From: Terriglobia bacterium
Lineage (GTDB): Bacteria > Acidobacteriota > Terriglobia > Bryobacterales > Bryobacteraceae
Direction of reading: 5' to 3'
Length of the DNA stretch: 64,000 nt
Assembly: GCA_020073615.1 (NCBI GenBank)
Contig: JAIQEX010000002.1
Coordinates: 84,877 to 148,876, forward strand
Position 1 is the stretch's first letter. Each line of letters begins with the position of its first letter. The position numbers were made by a program, and so were the translations under genes. The notes beneath the pieces are model-generated. The model was not told the DNA's origin. It was given only the letters and a program-made list of their open reading frames with translations, and ran no database searches. Shown in pieces: positions 24,551-32,814 of the stretch.

Positions 24551-25410
24551 AGAGTTCCTTTCCCAACCGAGACTTTACCCTTGCCTTCCACACGCGCTTG
24601 AAAGCGCTTCTTCGATACCGGGTTGACCACCGGAATGGTCTGGCCGGTAGAGCCGGAGGCGTCGGCCTGCGCTTCGAATTCGAGCTGTGCGCCCCCCTCC
24701 CGCACTTCGACGCGCACCGTGTCGCCGCGCTGAATTTCCTTGGGGGCATCGAGCCACTGCCGGCGGAGAGCCGTACCCGCCGCGACGTTACGCCGCAGGC
24801 TCTTGCCGGCCGTCTCTTCGAGGGCAGTGGCAAACACGTCCGCCGTGGGGAATTCGTCGCGCATCTCCAGGCGAAGCCCGGCGGCGTCGATGGCGCGGCC
24901 CGGCTTCAGGTCCGTAACCGCTATGACGCGAGGCGCAGCGACTACCACTTTCACCTTGGCCCAAATGAGGAAACGCCGGTTGGCCGTGTAGCGCACGAAC
25001 CCGTTCCAATAGGCCCCCGATGGGACCTGGTGCAGACCGCTCAGCGGGAATTCCAGTTCGCCCTCGGGAGCGGGCAGCCGGCTGACATCGACGATTTCAA
25101 TATGGGCTTGCGGCAACTGGCTGCGCATTGCGTCCAGCAGCCGCGCGGGATCGAGCGGCGCGACCTTGCGGGCCACGCACACGTCGCTCTCCGGAGCGGG
25201 CGCGACGCCCAACCGAACAGCCAGCAGGCGAAGCTCCGGGGCATGGAAGACGCGCGGGACGCCGGGCGCGGGCGCGAGCGCCACCGGGGTATCCGCGGCC
25301 ACCGCCGCCAGAGCGGGAAACGCGGGTGCCAGATCGCCGGCCACGATGCGATCCGCGCCGGCGCCCACGGCGAGGCAGCCGGCCAGGGCAAATGAGGCCA
25401 GGGGGATCAT
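24547..25410 (-). CDS. flgA: Flagellar P-ring assembly chaperone FlgA
   Basis: A 287-residue periplasmic chaperone needed for P-ring assembly. It has a signal peptide (1-18), a variable N-terminal region, and a C-terminal SAF domain (about 165-280). The SAF domain carries VIAVTDLKPGRAIDAAGL, LRRNVAAGTALRRQWLDAP and a last strand VVNPVSKKRFQARV, which are typical FlgA blocks. It overlaps flgG and flgH by four bases each, showing tight translational coupling. Confidence 0.92.
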   Translation of the reverse strand: MIPLASFALAGCLAVGAGADRIVAGDLAPAFPALAAVAADTPVALAPAPGVPRVFHAPELRLLAVRLGVAPAPESDVCVARKVAPLDPARLLDAMRSQLPQAHIEIVDVSRLPAPEGELEFPLSGLHQVPSGAYWNGFVRYTANRRFLIWAKVKVVVAAPRVIAVTDLKPGRAIDAAGLRLEMRDEFPTADVFATALEETAGKSLRRNVAAGTALRRQWLDAPKEIQRGDTVRVEVREGGAQLEFEAQADASGSTGQTIPVVNPVSKKRFQARVEGKGKVSVGKGTL

Positions 25411-26198
25411 CGCGTCAGGTTATTGACCTGCTGGTACATCTGGTCGGCGGCCTGCACTACTTTGGAGTTGGCCTCGTAACCGCGCTGCGCCACGATCAGG
25501 TTGATGAACTCCTGCACCACCGAAACATTCGATTGCTCCACGTAGCCCTGCAGGACCGAGCCCATGCCTTCCTGCCCGCCCGGCGTGCCCACGGTGGGGT
25601 CTCCCGAAGCGTCGGTGGGAGCGTAGAGGTTGCCTCCCAGGCTGTTCAGCCCGGCCGGGTTTTGAAAGTTCGCGAGTTGGATCTGGCCGGCCTGCTGCGT
25701 AGCCGTCTGGCCGGGCTGGGTATAGCTCACGGTGCCGTCCTGGGCGATCGAGATCTGCTGCGCGTCGGCCGGGATGGTGATCTGCGGCTCGAGCGCGTCG
25801 CCCTGGCCGGTCACGATGTTGCCGTCGCGATCGACGTGGAAAGAGCCGGCGCGCGTGTAGGCCAGCTCACCGGAGGGGCGGCGCACCTGGAAGAATCCCT
25901 TGCCCTGAATGACCATGTCGAGCGGATTGTCGGTCTCCGAGAAATCGCCCTGGGTGAACAGGATCTCGTTGGATGAGGCCCGCGTGCCCAGGCCCAGTTG
26001 CAGCCCGGTAGGAACCACCGTCTGCTGGCCCGCCGCCGCGCCCGGCTGAATCACGCTCTGGTACATCAGGTCCTGAAACTGCGCGCGCCGCGCCTTGAAA
26101 CCGATGGTGTTGGCGTTGGCCAGGTTGTGCGCGATGTTATCCACGTTCAACTGCTGCGCCGTCATCCCGCTGGCAGCGCTATATAGTGCTCGAATCAT
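25407..26198 (-). CDS. flgG: Flagellar distal rod protein FlgG
   Basis: A 263-residue axial protein that forms the distal rod. The N-terminal rod motif (SAASGMTAQQLNVDNIAHNLANANT) and the C-terminal heptad-rich stretch (EFINLIVAQRGYEANSKVVQAADQM) are intact. The central NPLDMVIQGKGFFQV signature is at about residue 90. The length is usual. It lies 34 bases after flgF in the same arm. Confidence 0.96.
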   Translation of the reverse strand: MIRALYSAASGMTAQQLNVDNIAHNLANANTIGFKARRAQFQDLMYQSVIQPGAAAGQQTVVPTGLQLGLGTRASSNEILFTQGDFSETDNPLDMVIQGKGFFQVRRPSGELAYTRAGSFHVDRDGNIVTGQGDALEPQITIPADAQQISIAQDGTVSYTQPGQTATQQAGQIQLANFQNPAGLNSLGGNLYAPTDASGDPTVGTPGGQEGMGSVLQGYVEQSNVSVVQEFINLIVAQRGYEANSKVVQAADQMYQQVNNLTR

Positions 26199-26232
26199 CG
26201 ATATCCTCTTTTGTCTACTGAGATTCTCACCT

Positions 26233-26958
26233 TCATACCTTGGCCACTTCGTCGATGGCCGCCCGGTTCATCTCCGCACCCAACGACACGGCCTTCTGCA
26301 GCATTTCAAACTGCCGCATGACGCTCACCAGCCGGACCGCCGCTTCCGCGCTGCCGCTGTTCGATTCCTCGATCTTGCCCTGCTCGACCGAGGCGTCGGC
26401 CGGCGTGGGCCGCAATGCCGGGTCCGTCACGCGAAAATAATTGCCGCCTTGCTTAATCAGCCCGGCCGTGTTCGGGATGTTCACGACATTGATCTGCCCG
26501 ATGGTGTTGCCGTCCTGCTGCACGCTTCCGTCGCCGGCAATGGAAACGGGGCGTGTGCTATCCATGGTCAGGGCAGCGCCACCCACTCCCAGAACGGCAT
26601 AGCCCTCGGAGGTGACCAGCTTGCCGTCCGCGGCCAGGTGAAAACTGCCATTGCGGGTGTAGAGCGGCCCGCCCGGCGCGGCGACCGAAAAGAAGCCTTT
26701 CCCGGAGAGAGCCACGTCGAGGGGGTTGCCGGTGGTTTGCATCGGTCCCTGCGACAGATCGATCCACGGCCGCTCGATGACCGGCATGGTCGCCGGCGAA
26801 TCGGCATCCTGCGCTTCCGGCGCGATGTAGAGGCTGTAGAATTCGCGATCGGCTTTGTAGCCGCCGGTGTTGGCATTGGCGACGTTGTTGGCCAGCAGAT
26901 CGAGCGATTCCATGCGGGCGCGAAGTCCGCTAGCCGCGGTTGCGGTCATGGGGTCCAT
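26233..26958 (-). CDS. flgF: Flagellar proximal rod protein FlgF
   Basis: A 241-residue axial protein with the rod N-terminal motif (SLDLLANNVANANTGGYK), the NPLDVALSGKGFFSV block near residue 80 and the C-terminal helix with VRLVSVMRQFEMLQKAV. It is closest to FlgF by its order before flgG. It is the first gene of the leftward flagellar arm. The region upstream (26960-27110), shared with the divergent fliK, must contain the promoters. Confidence 0.92.
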   Translation of the reverse strand: MDPMTATAASGLRARMESLDLLANNVANANTGGYKADREFYSLYIAPEAQDADSPATMPVIERPWIDLSQGPMQTTGNPLDVALSGKGFFSVAAPGGPLYTRNGSFHLAADGKLVTSEGYAVLGVGGAALTMDSTRPVSIAGDGSVQQDGNTIGQINVVNIPNTAGLIKQGGNYFRVTDPALRPTPADASVEQGKIEESNSGSAEAAVRLVSVMRQFEMLQKAVSLGAEMNRAAIDEVAKV

Positions 26959-27062
26959 AGCGCAATGACATAAGCACGCCGGTGACCAACAGTAATATCA
27001 GATATAAAACTCTCATAATACGCAGGGCGGGCCGATGAGTGTACTGGAAGAGGCGCTCCCGC

Positions 27063-27109
27063 GCGGCAGGTTTTTGCCGCCGGCGCCCGTGGCGGCAAGT
27101 CTTTGCCGC
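27063..27109. repeat. Two tandem near-identical hairpins in the flgF-fliK intergenic region
   Basis: Two 18-base palindromes lie 29 bases apart. The first has arms GCGGCA 27063-27068 and TGCCGC 27075-27080. The second has arms GCGGCAA 27092-27098 and TTGCCGC 27103-27109. They differ at two positions only. They lie between the divergent flgF and fliK genes and could be operator sites, terminator-like structures or copies of a dispersed intergenic repeat. Confidence 0.7.
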
Positions 27110-27177
27110 GCTCACCAGACTACCGTGTTGAAAATGCGCGCATTCGGTTTGGCCTCCGATCTGCAATCAGACGGTGC

Positions 27178-28866
27178 GTGACTGCCCTCGCACCACCGGC
27201 TTCGCTTCCCCCCGACCGCGCGTTCACGCGCCCCGATCCAGTGCCAGGAAGCGGCGGCAAAGGCGGCGCCGAGTCGGCGGCGCCCTCGCGCGCACGGGCG
27301 GCGCGATTCCCGGCGATGCTGGGAGACCTGGTGGAGAAGGGCGAGCAGGCCGATCCCAAGGCAGCTCATAAGAAGGATGCGGCGCCCTCCTGGACCGCCG
27401 CGGATTCGCTGGCGCAGGCTCAGGCCACCCCGGCCCCCGTGGCGCCTCTTTCGTTGGAAGCGCTGTTGCAGACCTCCGTCCCCGGTATTCCGGCGAAACC
27501 CGAGGAGGGGGCGCCGGAAGAGCTCGACCCCTCCGCCACGCCCGCCTCGGATTCGGGGCAGGCAGCCAGAACGGCGTCCCTGTTCCCGCAGGCGTTCGTT
27601 TCGGTGCGATTGCCGGCTCCGGCATTACTGGAGCAGCCGCAGCCGGGCGCGAGTTCGGGTAAGGGCCGCAAACCGCAGGCCGGCAGCCTCGATCAGCTCA
27701 GCCCCGCCCTGACAACCCACGGGGCGCAGGCCATGCCGGAGGTTCCGCAGACCGGGGCAAACACAAGCCCTGCGGCGCAGGCACTCATGCCCGAGCGTCC
27801 GCAGGCCGAAGCAAACACAACCCGCGAGGCGCAGGCGCCCCTGCCCGAGCGCGCGCAAGCCGGAACAAATACAACCCCCGCGGAACAGGTACCCTTGCCC
27901 GGGCCTTCGCAGACCGGAGCGGAACCATCCCCCGACCCCGTGGTCTCATGCGCACCGAGCGAGGGCGGCACCCCGGCCATGAGCCTGGCATTTGGAGCGC
28001 GTTTGACCGCGGTCCCGGTGCCAGCGGAGACGCGCGGCAGCGACAACCAACCTTCGCCGCGGGCGCCCTTGTCCGTGCTTTCGCGTCAGAATGTCCCCGC
28101 GAGCTCGCTCGCCAGCATTGCCGAGGGCGGTGCGGAAGCGGCGATCACACCCATCGCGTCCGATGCTTCCGATGGCGGCCGCGCCCGGAGCCAGGAAAAA
28201 GGAGACGCGCACGGATTTGCGGCAACGGCGGAACCGGAGGCAACGGAAAAAGATGGCGCGGACAAGCCGGAGCGCCAGCGAAAGCCCGACGCGCCAGCAT
28301 CGCCCGAGACCGACGCAGGCCGCGCTATGGCGAGCGGCGGCCGCGCTGTGGATTCCCGCGATACGCAACCGGCTGGCCCTCCCCCGCGCGGCGACAGCTC
28401 TTCCACACGCGAAGCGGCCCGTCCGGAGCCGGCCACGCCTCACCTTCGATCCGAACCGGCCGCTCCTCCGGCGGCGGCGCGCGACATCACGCTGGAGCTC
28501 AATGGCGGAGACCGGCGCGTCGAGGTGCGCCTGGTCGAGCGCCGCGGAGATATTCAAGTGGCCGTGCGCACCCCGGACGCCCGCCTCGCCGGGGAACTGC
28601 GTGAAGGGCTGCCCGCCCTCACGGCGAAACTCGAACAGAGCGGATTCCGCGCCGAAACCTGGCATCCGGCCGCCTCCGCGGGCGAGCGCTCGCGGCTGGC
28701 GGAACCTCACGCCGCCGCGGCACAGCAGGATGCGCAAGAACAAAGCGGGGAGGAAGGGCGGCAGCGGCAGCGCGACCACCAGCAGGATGCGCAAGACTCC
28801 GGGCAGCGATCCGGCCGCAAGCTCAATCGAAAGGAATTTGCATGGCTGTTCTCATCGCTTCGTTGA
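27178..28866 (+). CDS. fliK: Flagellar hook-length control protein FliK
   Basis: A 562-residue protein if GTG 27178 is the start; an upstream in-frame TTG (27103) lies inside a hairpin and is less likely. Residues up to about 440 are low-complexity Ala/Pro/Glu-rich, with a 54-base tandem repeat. The C-terminal domain (about 455-525) has the FliK core: ITLELNGGDRRVEVRLVER and ARLAGELREGLPALTAKLEQSGF. FliK measures the hook and switches secretion to filament proteins by contacting FlhB, also encoded here. It opens the rightward flagellar arm, directly before flgD and flgE. Confidence 0.85.
   Translation: MTALAPPASLPPDRAFTRPDPVPGSGGKGGAESAAPSRARAARFPAMLGDLVEKGEQADPKAAHKKDAAPSWTAADSLAQAQATPAPVAPLSLEALLQTSVPGIPAKPEEGAPEELDPSATPASDSGQAARTASLFPQAFVSVRLPAPALLEQPQPGASSGKGRKPQAGSLDQLSPALTTHGAQAMPEVPQTGANTSPAAQALMPERPQAEANTTREAQAPLPERAQAGTNTTPAEQVPLPGPSQTGAEPSPDPVVSCAPSEGGTPAMSLAFGARLTAVPVPAETRGSDNQPSPRAPLSVLSRQNVPASSLASIAEGGAEAAITPIASDASDGGRARSQEKGDAHGFAATAEPEATEKDGADKPERQRKPDAPASPETDAGRAMASGGRAVDSRDTQPAGPPPRGDSSSTREAARPEPATPHLRSEPAAPPAAARDITLELNGGDRRVEVRLVERRGDIQVAVRTPDARLAGELREGLPALTAKLEQSGFRAETWHPAASAGERSRLAEPHAAAAQQDAQEQSGEEGRQRQRDHQQDAQDSGQRSGRKLNRKEFAWLFSSLR
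27745..27930 (+). repeat. 54-base tandem repeat within fliK (about 3.5 units)
   Basis: Units begin at 27745, 27799, 27853 and 27907 (partial). Each encodes 18 residues of the form PQ-x-x-x-NT-x-x-x-x-Q-x-x-x-PER. They lie in the low-complexity linker of FliK, where a change in unit number would alter linker length without breaking the frame. Confidence 0.8.
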
Positions 28867-28900
28867 GCAGCCGGACAGCACTGCATAGGGAGACACCAGA

Positions 28901-29191
28901 ATGACACCAGGAATCACATCGAGCAATTCAACTTCAGGCACCTTAGGGAACTCGTCCGCGACCACGGCTACGCCTACGCCTACGGTCGACAAGAACATGT
29001 TCTTGCAACTGATGGTAGCTCAGCTCAAGAACCAGGACCCGCTCAATCCCAGCGACGGCACCCAATTTCTGGCGCAGCTCGCGCAGTTCCAGCAGCTCGA
29101 ACAGAGCGTGAATACGGGGCAGGATATCACCGCCATCCGGCAGGATCTGGACCAACTCGTGACGCAAGGCGGGTCGGTAACACAACCATAA
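28901..29191 (+). CDS. flgD: Short flagellar hook-capping protein FlgD
   Basis: A 96-residue protein. Residues 30-65 contain the FlgD core (MFLQLMVAQLKNQDPLNP, then FLAQLAQFQQLEQ), the region that guides FlgE subunits during hook assembly. The usual C-terminal Tudor/fibronectin-like domains (another 100-130 residues) are missing, and the stop lies just before the flgE ribosome site. The Thr/Ser-rich N-terminus is typical. Genes fliK-flgD-flgE are in the usual order. Confidence 0.9.
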   Translation: MTPGITSSNSTSGTLGNSSATTATPTPTVDKNMFLQLMVAQLKNQDPLNPSDGTQFLAQLAQFQQLEQSVNTGQDITAIRQDLDQLVTQGGSVTQP

Positions 29192-29204
29192 TCGGGAGAA
29201 TCCA

Positions 29205-30473
29205 ATGTTTACTTCCTTTTCAACGGCGCTTTCCGCATTGAGCGCAACCTCGACGGCGATCGATGTGGTGGGCAACAACCTGGCGAACCTGAATACGCCG
29301 GGCTTCAAAACCAGCCAGGTGTGCTTCCGCGACCTGGTGACGCAGTCTCTGGGAGCGGGGCTGGGCGATACGCAGGTGGGCTTTGGAACCGGGCAACCGC
29401 TGACTGTCCGCGAGTTCTCGCAAGGAGCCATCCAGACGAGCGCCGGGCTGCTGGACGCGGCCATCCAGGGCGACGGCTTTTTTGTCGTTAAGGACAATCA
29501 GGGCGGCACCTTCTACACACGTGCCGGCAATTTCCAGGCGGACAGCTCCGGCAACCTGCTCACCGATACGGGCGACAGCGTGCAGGGCTGGACGACGGTC
29601 AATCCGGCGACGGGAACGGTGGATACCAACGGCCCGATCGGCAAGATTATCGTGCCGGTGGGCACTCTCAAACCGCCCACTCCCACTACCGGCTTCACCA
29701 CCGACCTGAACCTGAACTCCTCCTCGGCGGCGGATGCAACGTCGGACTTTACCACCACGGTGACCGCCTACGACAGTCTGGGGACATCGCACGTCCTGAC
29801 GCTCAGTTTCGAAAAGACGGCGCCGAATACCTGGAATTACAAAGTGACCATTCCGGGGGAGGACCTCAGCACGGGGACCGCGGGCACACCTTCGGACATC
29901 GAGGGCGCCAGCGGCACGTTCACCTTTGGCGCCGATGGCAAATTGACCGATCCGGCGCCCGGGGCGCCCATCAAGTTCGACGTCACGGGCCTTACCGACG
30001 GCGCGGCTGACATGCAGGGCCTGACGTGGGATCCGTACAGCGGCAAGACGGGGCGGATTACCCAGTTTGGACAAACATCGTCGCCCTCGGCAAGCTGGCA
30101 AAACGGCTCGGCGGCGGCGCAGTTGGTGCACGTCGGCCTGGGGGATGGGGGGAAGATCCTGGCGCAATACTCCAACGGCGACCAGGTGGTGGTGGGGCAG
30201 GTCGCCATGGCGTCGATCCGCAACCCGGACACGCTGATCGCCTCCGGCAACAACGCCTTTCAGCTCAGCGCGCGCACGGCGAACCCGTCCATCGGCGTGT
30301 CGGGAACCGGCGGCCGCGGCAACATCGTGGGTGGGGCCGTCGAGGCCTCCACGGTGGATATCGCCCAGGAGTTCACCCACCTGATTGTGTACCAGCGCGG
30401 CTATGAGGCGAACTCCAAGGTAGTCACCACGGCCGATCAATTGAGCCAGGACACTATCAACTTAATCCGCTAA
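29205..30473 (+). CDS. flgE: Flagellar hook protein FlgE
   Basis: A 422-residue hook subunit, starting 13 bases after flgD with GGGAG upstream. The N-terminal axial motif (SALSATSTAIDVVGNNLANLNT) and the C-terminal axial motif (EFTHLIVYQRGYEANSKVVTTADQL) are intact. Between them lie the FlgE D1/D2 domains, including GDGFFVVKDNQGGTFYTRAG and the TTVTAYDSLGTSHVLTLSFEK block. The length is usual for the family. Confidence 0.96.
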   Translation: MFTSFSTALSALSATSTAIDVVGNNLANLNTPGFKTSQVCFRDLVTQSLGAGLGDTQVGFGTGQPLTVREFSQGAIQTSAGLLDAAIQGDGFFVVKDNQGGTFYTRAGNFQADSSGNLLTDTGDSVQGWTTVNPATGTVDTNGPIGKIIVPVGTLKPPTPTTGFTTDLNLNSSSAADATSDFTTTVTAYDSLGTSHVLTLSFEKTAPNTWNYKVTIPGEDLSTGTAGTPSDIEGASGTFTFGADGKLTDPAPGAPIKFDVTGLTDGAADMQGLTWDPYSGKTGRITQFGQTSSPSASWQNGSAAAQLVHVGLGDGGKILAQYSNGDQVVVGQVAMASIRNPDTLIASGNNAFQLSARTANPSIGVSGTGGRGNIVGGAVEASTVDIAQEFTHLIVYQRGYEANSKVVTTADQLSQDTINLIR

Positions 30474-30499
30474 GCCGCCGATAACTCCACTAGCAGCCA

Positions 30500-30745
30500 A
30501 TGACTCCTCTGGAAGAGATTGCGCCGCTGGGCGACGTTCCCGTCGAAATCGAGGTCGAGCTCGACCGGCGCACCATGAAGACGCGCGAAGTGCTGAAGCT
30601 CGCCGAAGGCAGCGTGATTCCTACCGCGCGGTCGGCCGGCGAGAACATCGACATCTTCATCGGCGGAGTGCTGTGCGGCTCCGGCGAGATCGTGGTGATC
30701 GAGAATACGCTCGGCGTGCGCATCACGGACTTCCACGAGGAGTGA
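30500..30745 (+). CDS. fliN: Flagellar motor switch protein FliN (short SpoA-domain form)
   Basis: An 81-residue protein that is essentially one SpoA/FliN C-terminal domain, with VPVEIEVELDRRTMKTREVL and GSGEIVVIENTLGVRITDF. FliN binds FliM in the C-ring and helps docking of export cargo. It lies 27 bases after flgE, directly before fliO-P-Q-R. A second, much longer FliN-type protein is encoded at 38011. Confidence 0.93.
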   Translation: MTPLEEIAPLGDVPVEIEVELDRRTMKTREVLKLAEGSVIPTARSAGENIDIFIGGVLCGSGEIVVIENTLGVRITDFHEE

Positions 30746-30754
30746 AAGGACCGG

Positions 30755-31045
30755 GTGGAGATGGACGTGTTTCGACAGATCGCGGCGGTGGCCGGGGTGC
30801 TGACCCTGCTGGCCGCAACCTTATGGTGGCTGCGCCGGCGCGGATTCGCCGGCGTACTGCCGGCGAGAAGGCCGGCCGGGCGAAGGCTGGAAAGCCTGGA
30901 GCGCCTGCCGCTCGGCCCGCACCACATGCTGCACCTGGTACGCCTGGGCGACACGGCCTTGCTGCTGGCGTCCTCTCCGGCGGGCTGCGCGCTGGTCCAG
31001 ACCGTGCCGTTGCACGAAGCGGACCGGCGGGAAGGCGTCCGATGA
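30755..31045 (+). CDS. fliO: Flagellar biosynthetic protein FliO
   Basis: A 96-residue protein with one N-terminal membrane helix (about 9-27) and a basic cytoplasmic tail that contains LESLERLPLGPHHMLHLVRLGD, the FliO consensus. FliO assists assembly of the FliP ring in the export gate. GTG 30755 or ATG 30761 may be the start. Its end overlaps fliP by four bases. Confidence 0.85.
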   Translation: MEMDVFRQIAAVAGVLTLLAATLWWLRRRGFAGVLPARRPAGRRLESLERLPLGPHHMLHLVRLGDTALLLASSPAGCALVQTVPLHEADRREGVR

Positions 31046-31782
31046 AAACCATTCGTGGCCTGCCGCTCCTGCTGCTGGCGGCCGTTCCGCTTGCCGCGGC
31101 GCCGTCCGAACCTCTCTCTCTCTTCGGCATATCGGCCGGAAAAGGCGCTTCCAGCCTCGGCGTCCCCATGCAGATCGTAATTCTGTTGACGCTCATGACC
31201 CTGCTGCCGGCCGCGGTCATGTCCATGACGCCGTTCCTGCGCATCACCGTGGTCCTGCATTTTCTGCGGCAGGCGCTGGGCACGCAATCCACGCCCTCCA
31301 ACCAGGTGCTCCTGGGGCTGGCCCTCTTCCTGACTATCGTCATCATGCAACCGGTGGCGGCGGAAATGTACCACCAGGGATGGGAGCCTATGGAGGCGGG
31401 GCATTTGACCCCGCAGCAGGCGTTCGACCAGGGCGCCAGACCGCTGCGCAATTTCATGGTGCGGTTTGCCCGGGAAAAAGACATCCGGCTGTTCGTCGAG
31501 ATGACCCACGCCCCGGCTCCGCATACGCCCGCGGATCTCGATCTCAAGATTCTCATCCCTGCTTACATCCTTTCCGAGCTCAAGACGGGGTTTCAGATCG
31601 GCGCGGTGCTGTTTCTGCCGTTCCTGGTGATCGATCTGGTCGTGGCCTCGGTCACCCTTTCGGTGGGCATGGTGCAACTGCCGCCGGTGATGATCTCCGC
31701 GCCGTTTAAGATCATGCTGTTTGTGCTGGCGGACGGCTGGAACCTGGTGGTCGGCTCGCTCATGAAGAGCTTCTACTCATGA
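31042..31782 (+). CDS. fliP: Flagellar export gate protein FliP
   Basis: A 246-residue membrane protein of the type III export gate. The signal peptide ends near residue 20 (LAAAPSEP). Four membrane segments are visible, with family blocks MTLLPAAVMSMTPFLRITVVL and LVIDLVVASVTLSVGMVQLPPVMISAPFK. ATG 31042 overlaps the fliO end; fliQ overlaps its stop by four bases. Confidence 0.96.
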   Translation: MKTIRGLPLLLLAAVPLAAAPSEPLSLFGISAGKGASSLGVPMQIVILLTLMTLLPAAVMSMTPFLRITVVLHFLRQALGTQSTPSNQVLLGLALFLTIVIMQPVAAEMYHQGWEPMEAGHLTPQQAFDQGARPLRNFMVRFAREKDIRLFVEMTHAPAPHTPADLDLKILIPAYILSELKTGFQIGAVLFLPFLVIDLVVASVTLSVGMVQLPPVMISAPFKIMLFVLADGWNLVVGSLMKSFYS

Positions 31783-32048
31783 CCCCCGACGCCGTAGTCC
31801 AGATCATCCGCGACGCCCTGATGATGACATTCTGGCTGGCCGCTCCTCTGCTTGCGGTCGGTTTCATTGCGGGAATTGCGGTCAGCCTGGTGCAGATCGC
31901 GACCTCCATGCAGGACAACGCCATCAGCACCGTGCCGCGCCTGCTGGCCTTTTTGGGCGGACTCCTGCTTCTCCTGCCGTGGATGTTGCAGAGGATCGTC
32001 TCGTATACCACCGTGCTTCTGGGGGACTTCGGCCGCTATGCCCACTAG
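31779..32048 (+). CDS. fliQ: Flagellar export gate protein FliQ
   Basis: An 89-residue protein with two membrane helices and the family motif VGFIAGIAVSLVQIATSMQD. FliQ wraps the FliP-FliR core of the export gate. Its start overlaps fliP and its end overlaps fliR by 11 bases, as usual for this gene trio. Confidence 0.95.
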   Translation: MTPDAVVQIIRDALMMTFWLAAPLLAVGFIAGIAVSLVQIATSMQDNAISTVPRLLAFLGGLLLLLPWMLQRIVSYTTVLLGDFGRYAH

Positions 32049-32808
32049 CCTGACGCTCTCGGCCGGGACGCTGTTCTCTTTCCTGCTGGTGCTGGCGCGG
32101 GTGTCGGGTGCGCTGGTGTTCGTGCCGCTGCCCGGCATCCGCAGCGCGCCCGAGCCGGCACGGGCGGCCCTCGCTTTGGGGTTCACGCTCGCGCTGGCAG
32201 CGCGCTGGCCGGCCATCGACGCTACAGTCACCGCAGGCACCTTGGCGGGTTGGGCAGTGGCAGAGGCCGCTCTGGGCATCGCCATCGGCGTTTCCGTGGC
32301 CATCGTGCTCGAGGCGTTCGGGCTGGCGGCACAGGTCTTGGGACTCCAGGCCGGTTACGCCTATGCCTCCACCATCGATCCCAATACCCAGGCCGATTCC
32401 GGCATCCTGCTGGTGTTCGCGCAGCTCATGGGAGGCATGCTGTTCTTCGCGCTGGGGCTCGACCGCGAGGTTCTGCGGCTGTTCGCGCTCAGCCTCGAGA
32501 AGGTCCCTGCGGGGAGCTATGTATTTGGGCCGTCCACCGGGCAGGCCCTCATCCGGCTGGCTTCCAGCCTCTTTTCCGTGGGTGTGCGGCTGGCCATGCC
32601 GGTGGTGGCCCTGCTGGTGATGGTAGACGTTGCGCTGGCGCTGCTCGGCCGCCTCAACGCGCAACTGCAACTGCTCTCCCTGGCCTTTCCGGCGAAAATG
32701 CTGGTCGCCCTGCTGGTGCTGAGCTGGGTGTCGGTCATCTTCCCTCGCGTATTGCTGGAGTTCAGCGGGCATGCCTGGGTGGCGGCGCGCCGCATGTTGG
32801 GGATATGA
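32038..32808 (+). CDS. fliR: Flagellar export gate protein FliR
   Basis: A 256-residue protein with five or six membrane segments. ATG 32038 lies inside the end of fliQ. Family stretches include ARVSGALVFVPLPG near residue 20, LEAFGLAAQVLGLQAGYAYAS near 100 and ALLVMVDVALALLGRLNAQLQ near 195. FliR completes the FliP5-Q4-R1 gate. The flhB gene follows after six bases. Confidence 0.94.
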   Translation: MPTSLTLSAGTLFSFLLVLARVSGALVFVPLPGIRSAPEPARAALALGFTLALAARWPAIDATVTAGTLAGWAVAEAALGIAIGVSVAIVLEAFGLAAQVLGLQAGYAYASTIDPNTQADSGILLVFAQLMGGMLFFALGLDREVLRLFALSLEKVPAGSYVFGPSTGQALIRLASSLFSVGVRLAMPVVALLVMVDVALALLGRLNAQLQLLSLAFPAKMLVALLVLSWVSVIFPRVLLEFSGHAWVAARRMLGI

Positions 32809-32814
32809 GGCGCC

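Noticed and set aside
26930..27016. A 28-residue hydrophobic frame (MRVLYLILLLVTG start) on the minus strand before flgF
   Set aside because: No ribosome site, overlaps the flgF start, and no recognisable conservation signal; probably chance.
27063..27110. The two hairpins as sigma-54 promoters (GGCA...TTGC)
   Set aside because: The spacing between the GG and GC elements is one base short in both, and the sequences are better explained as palindromes.
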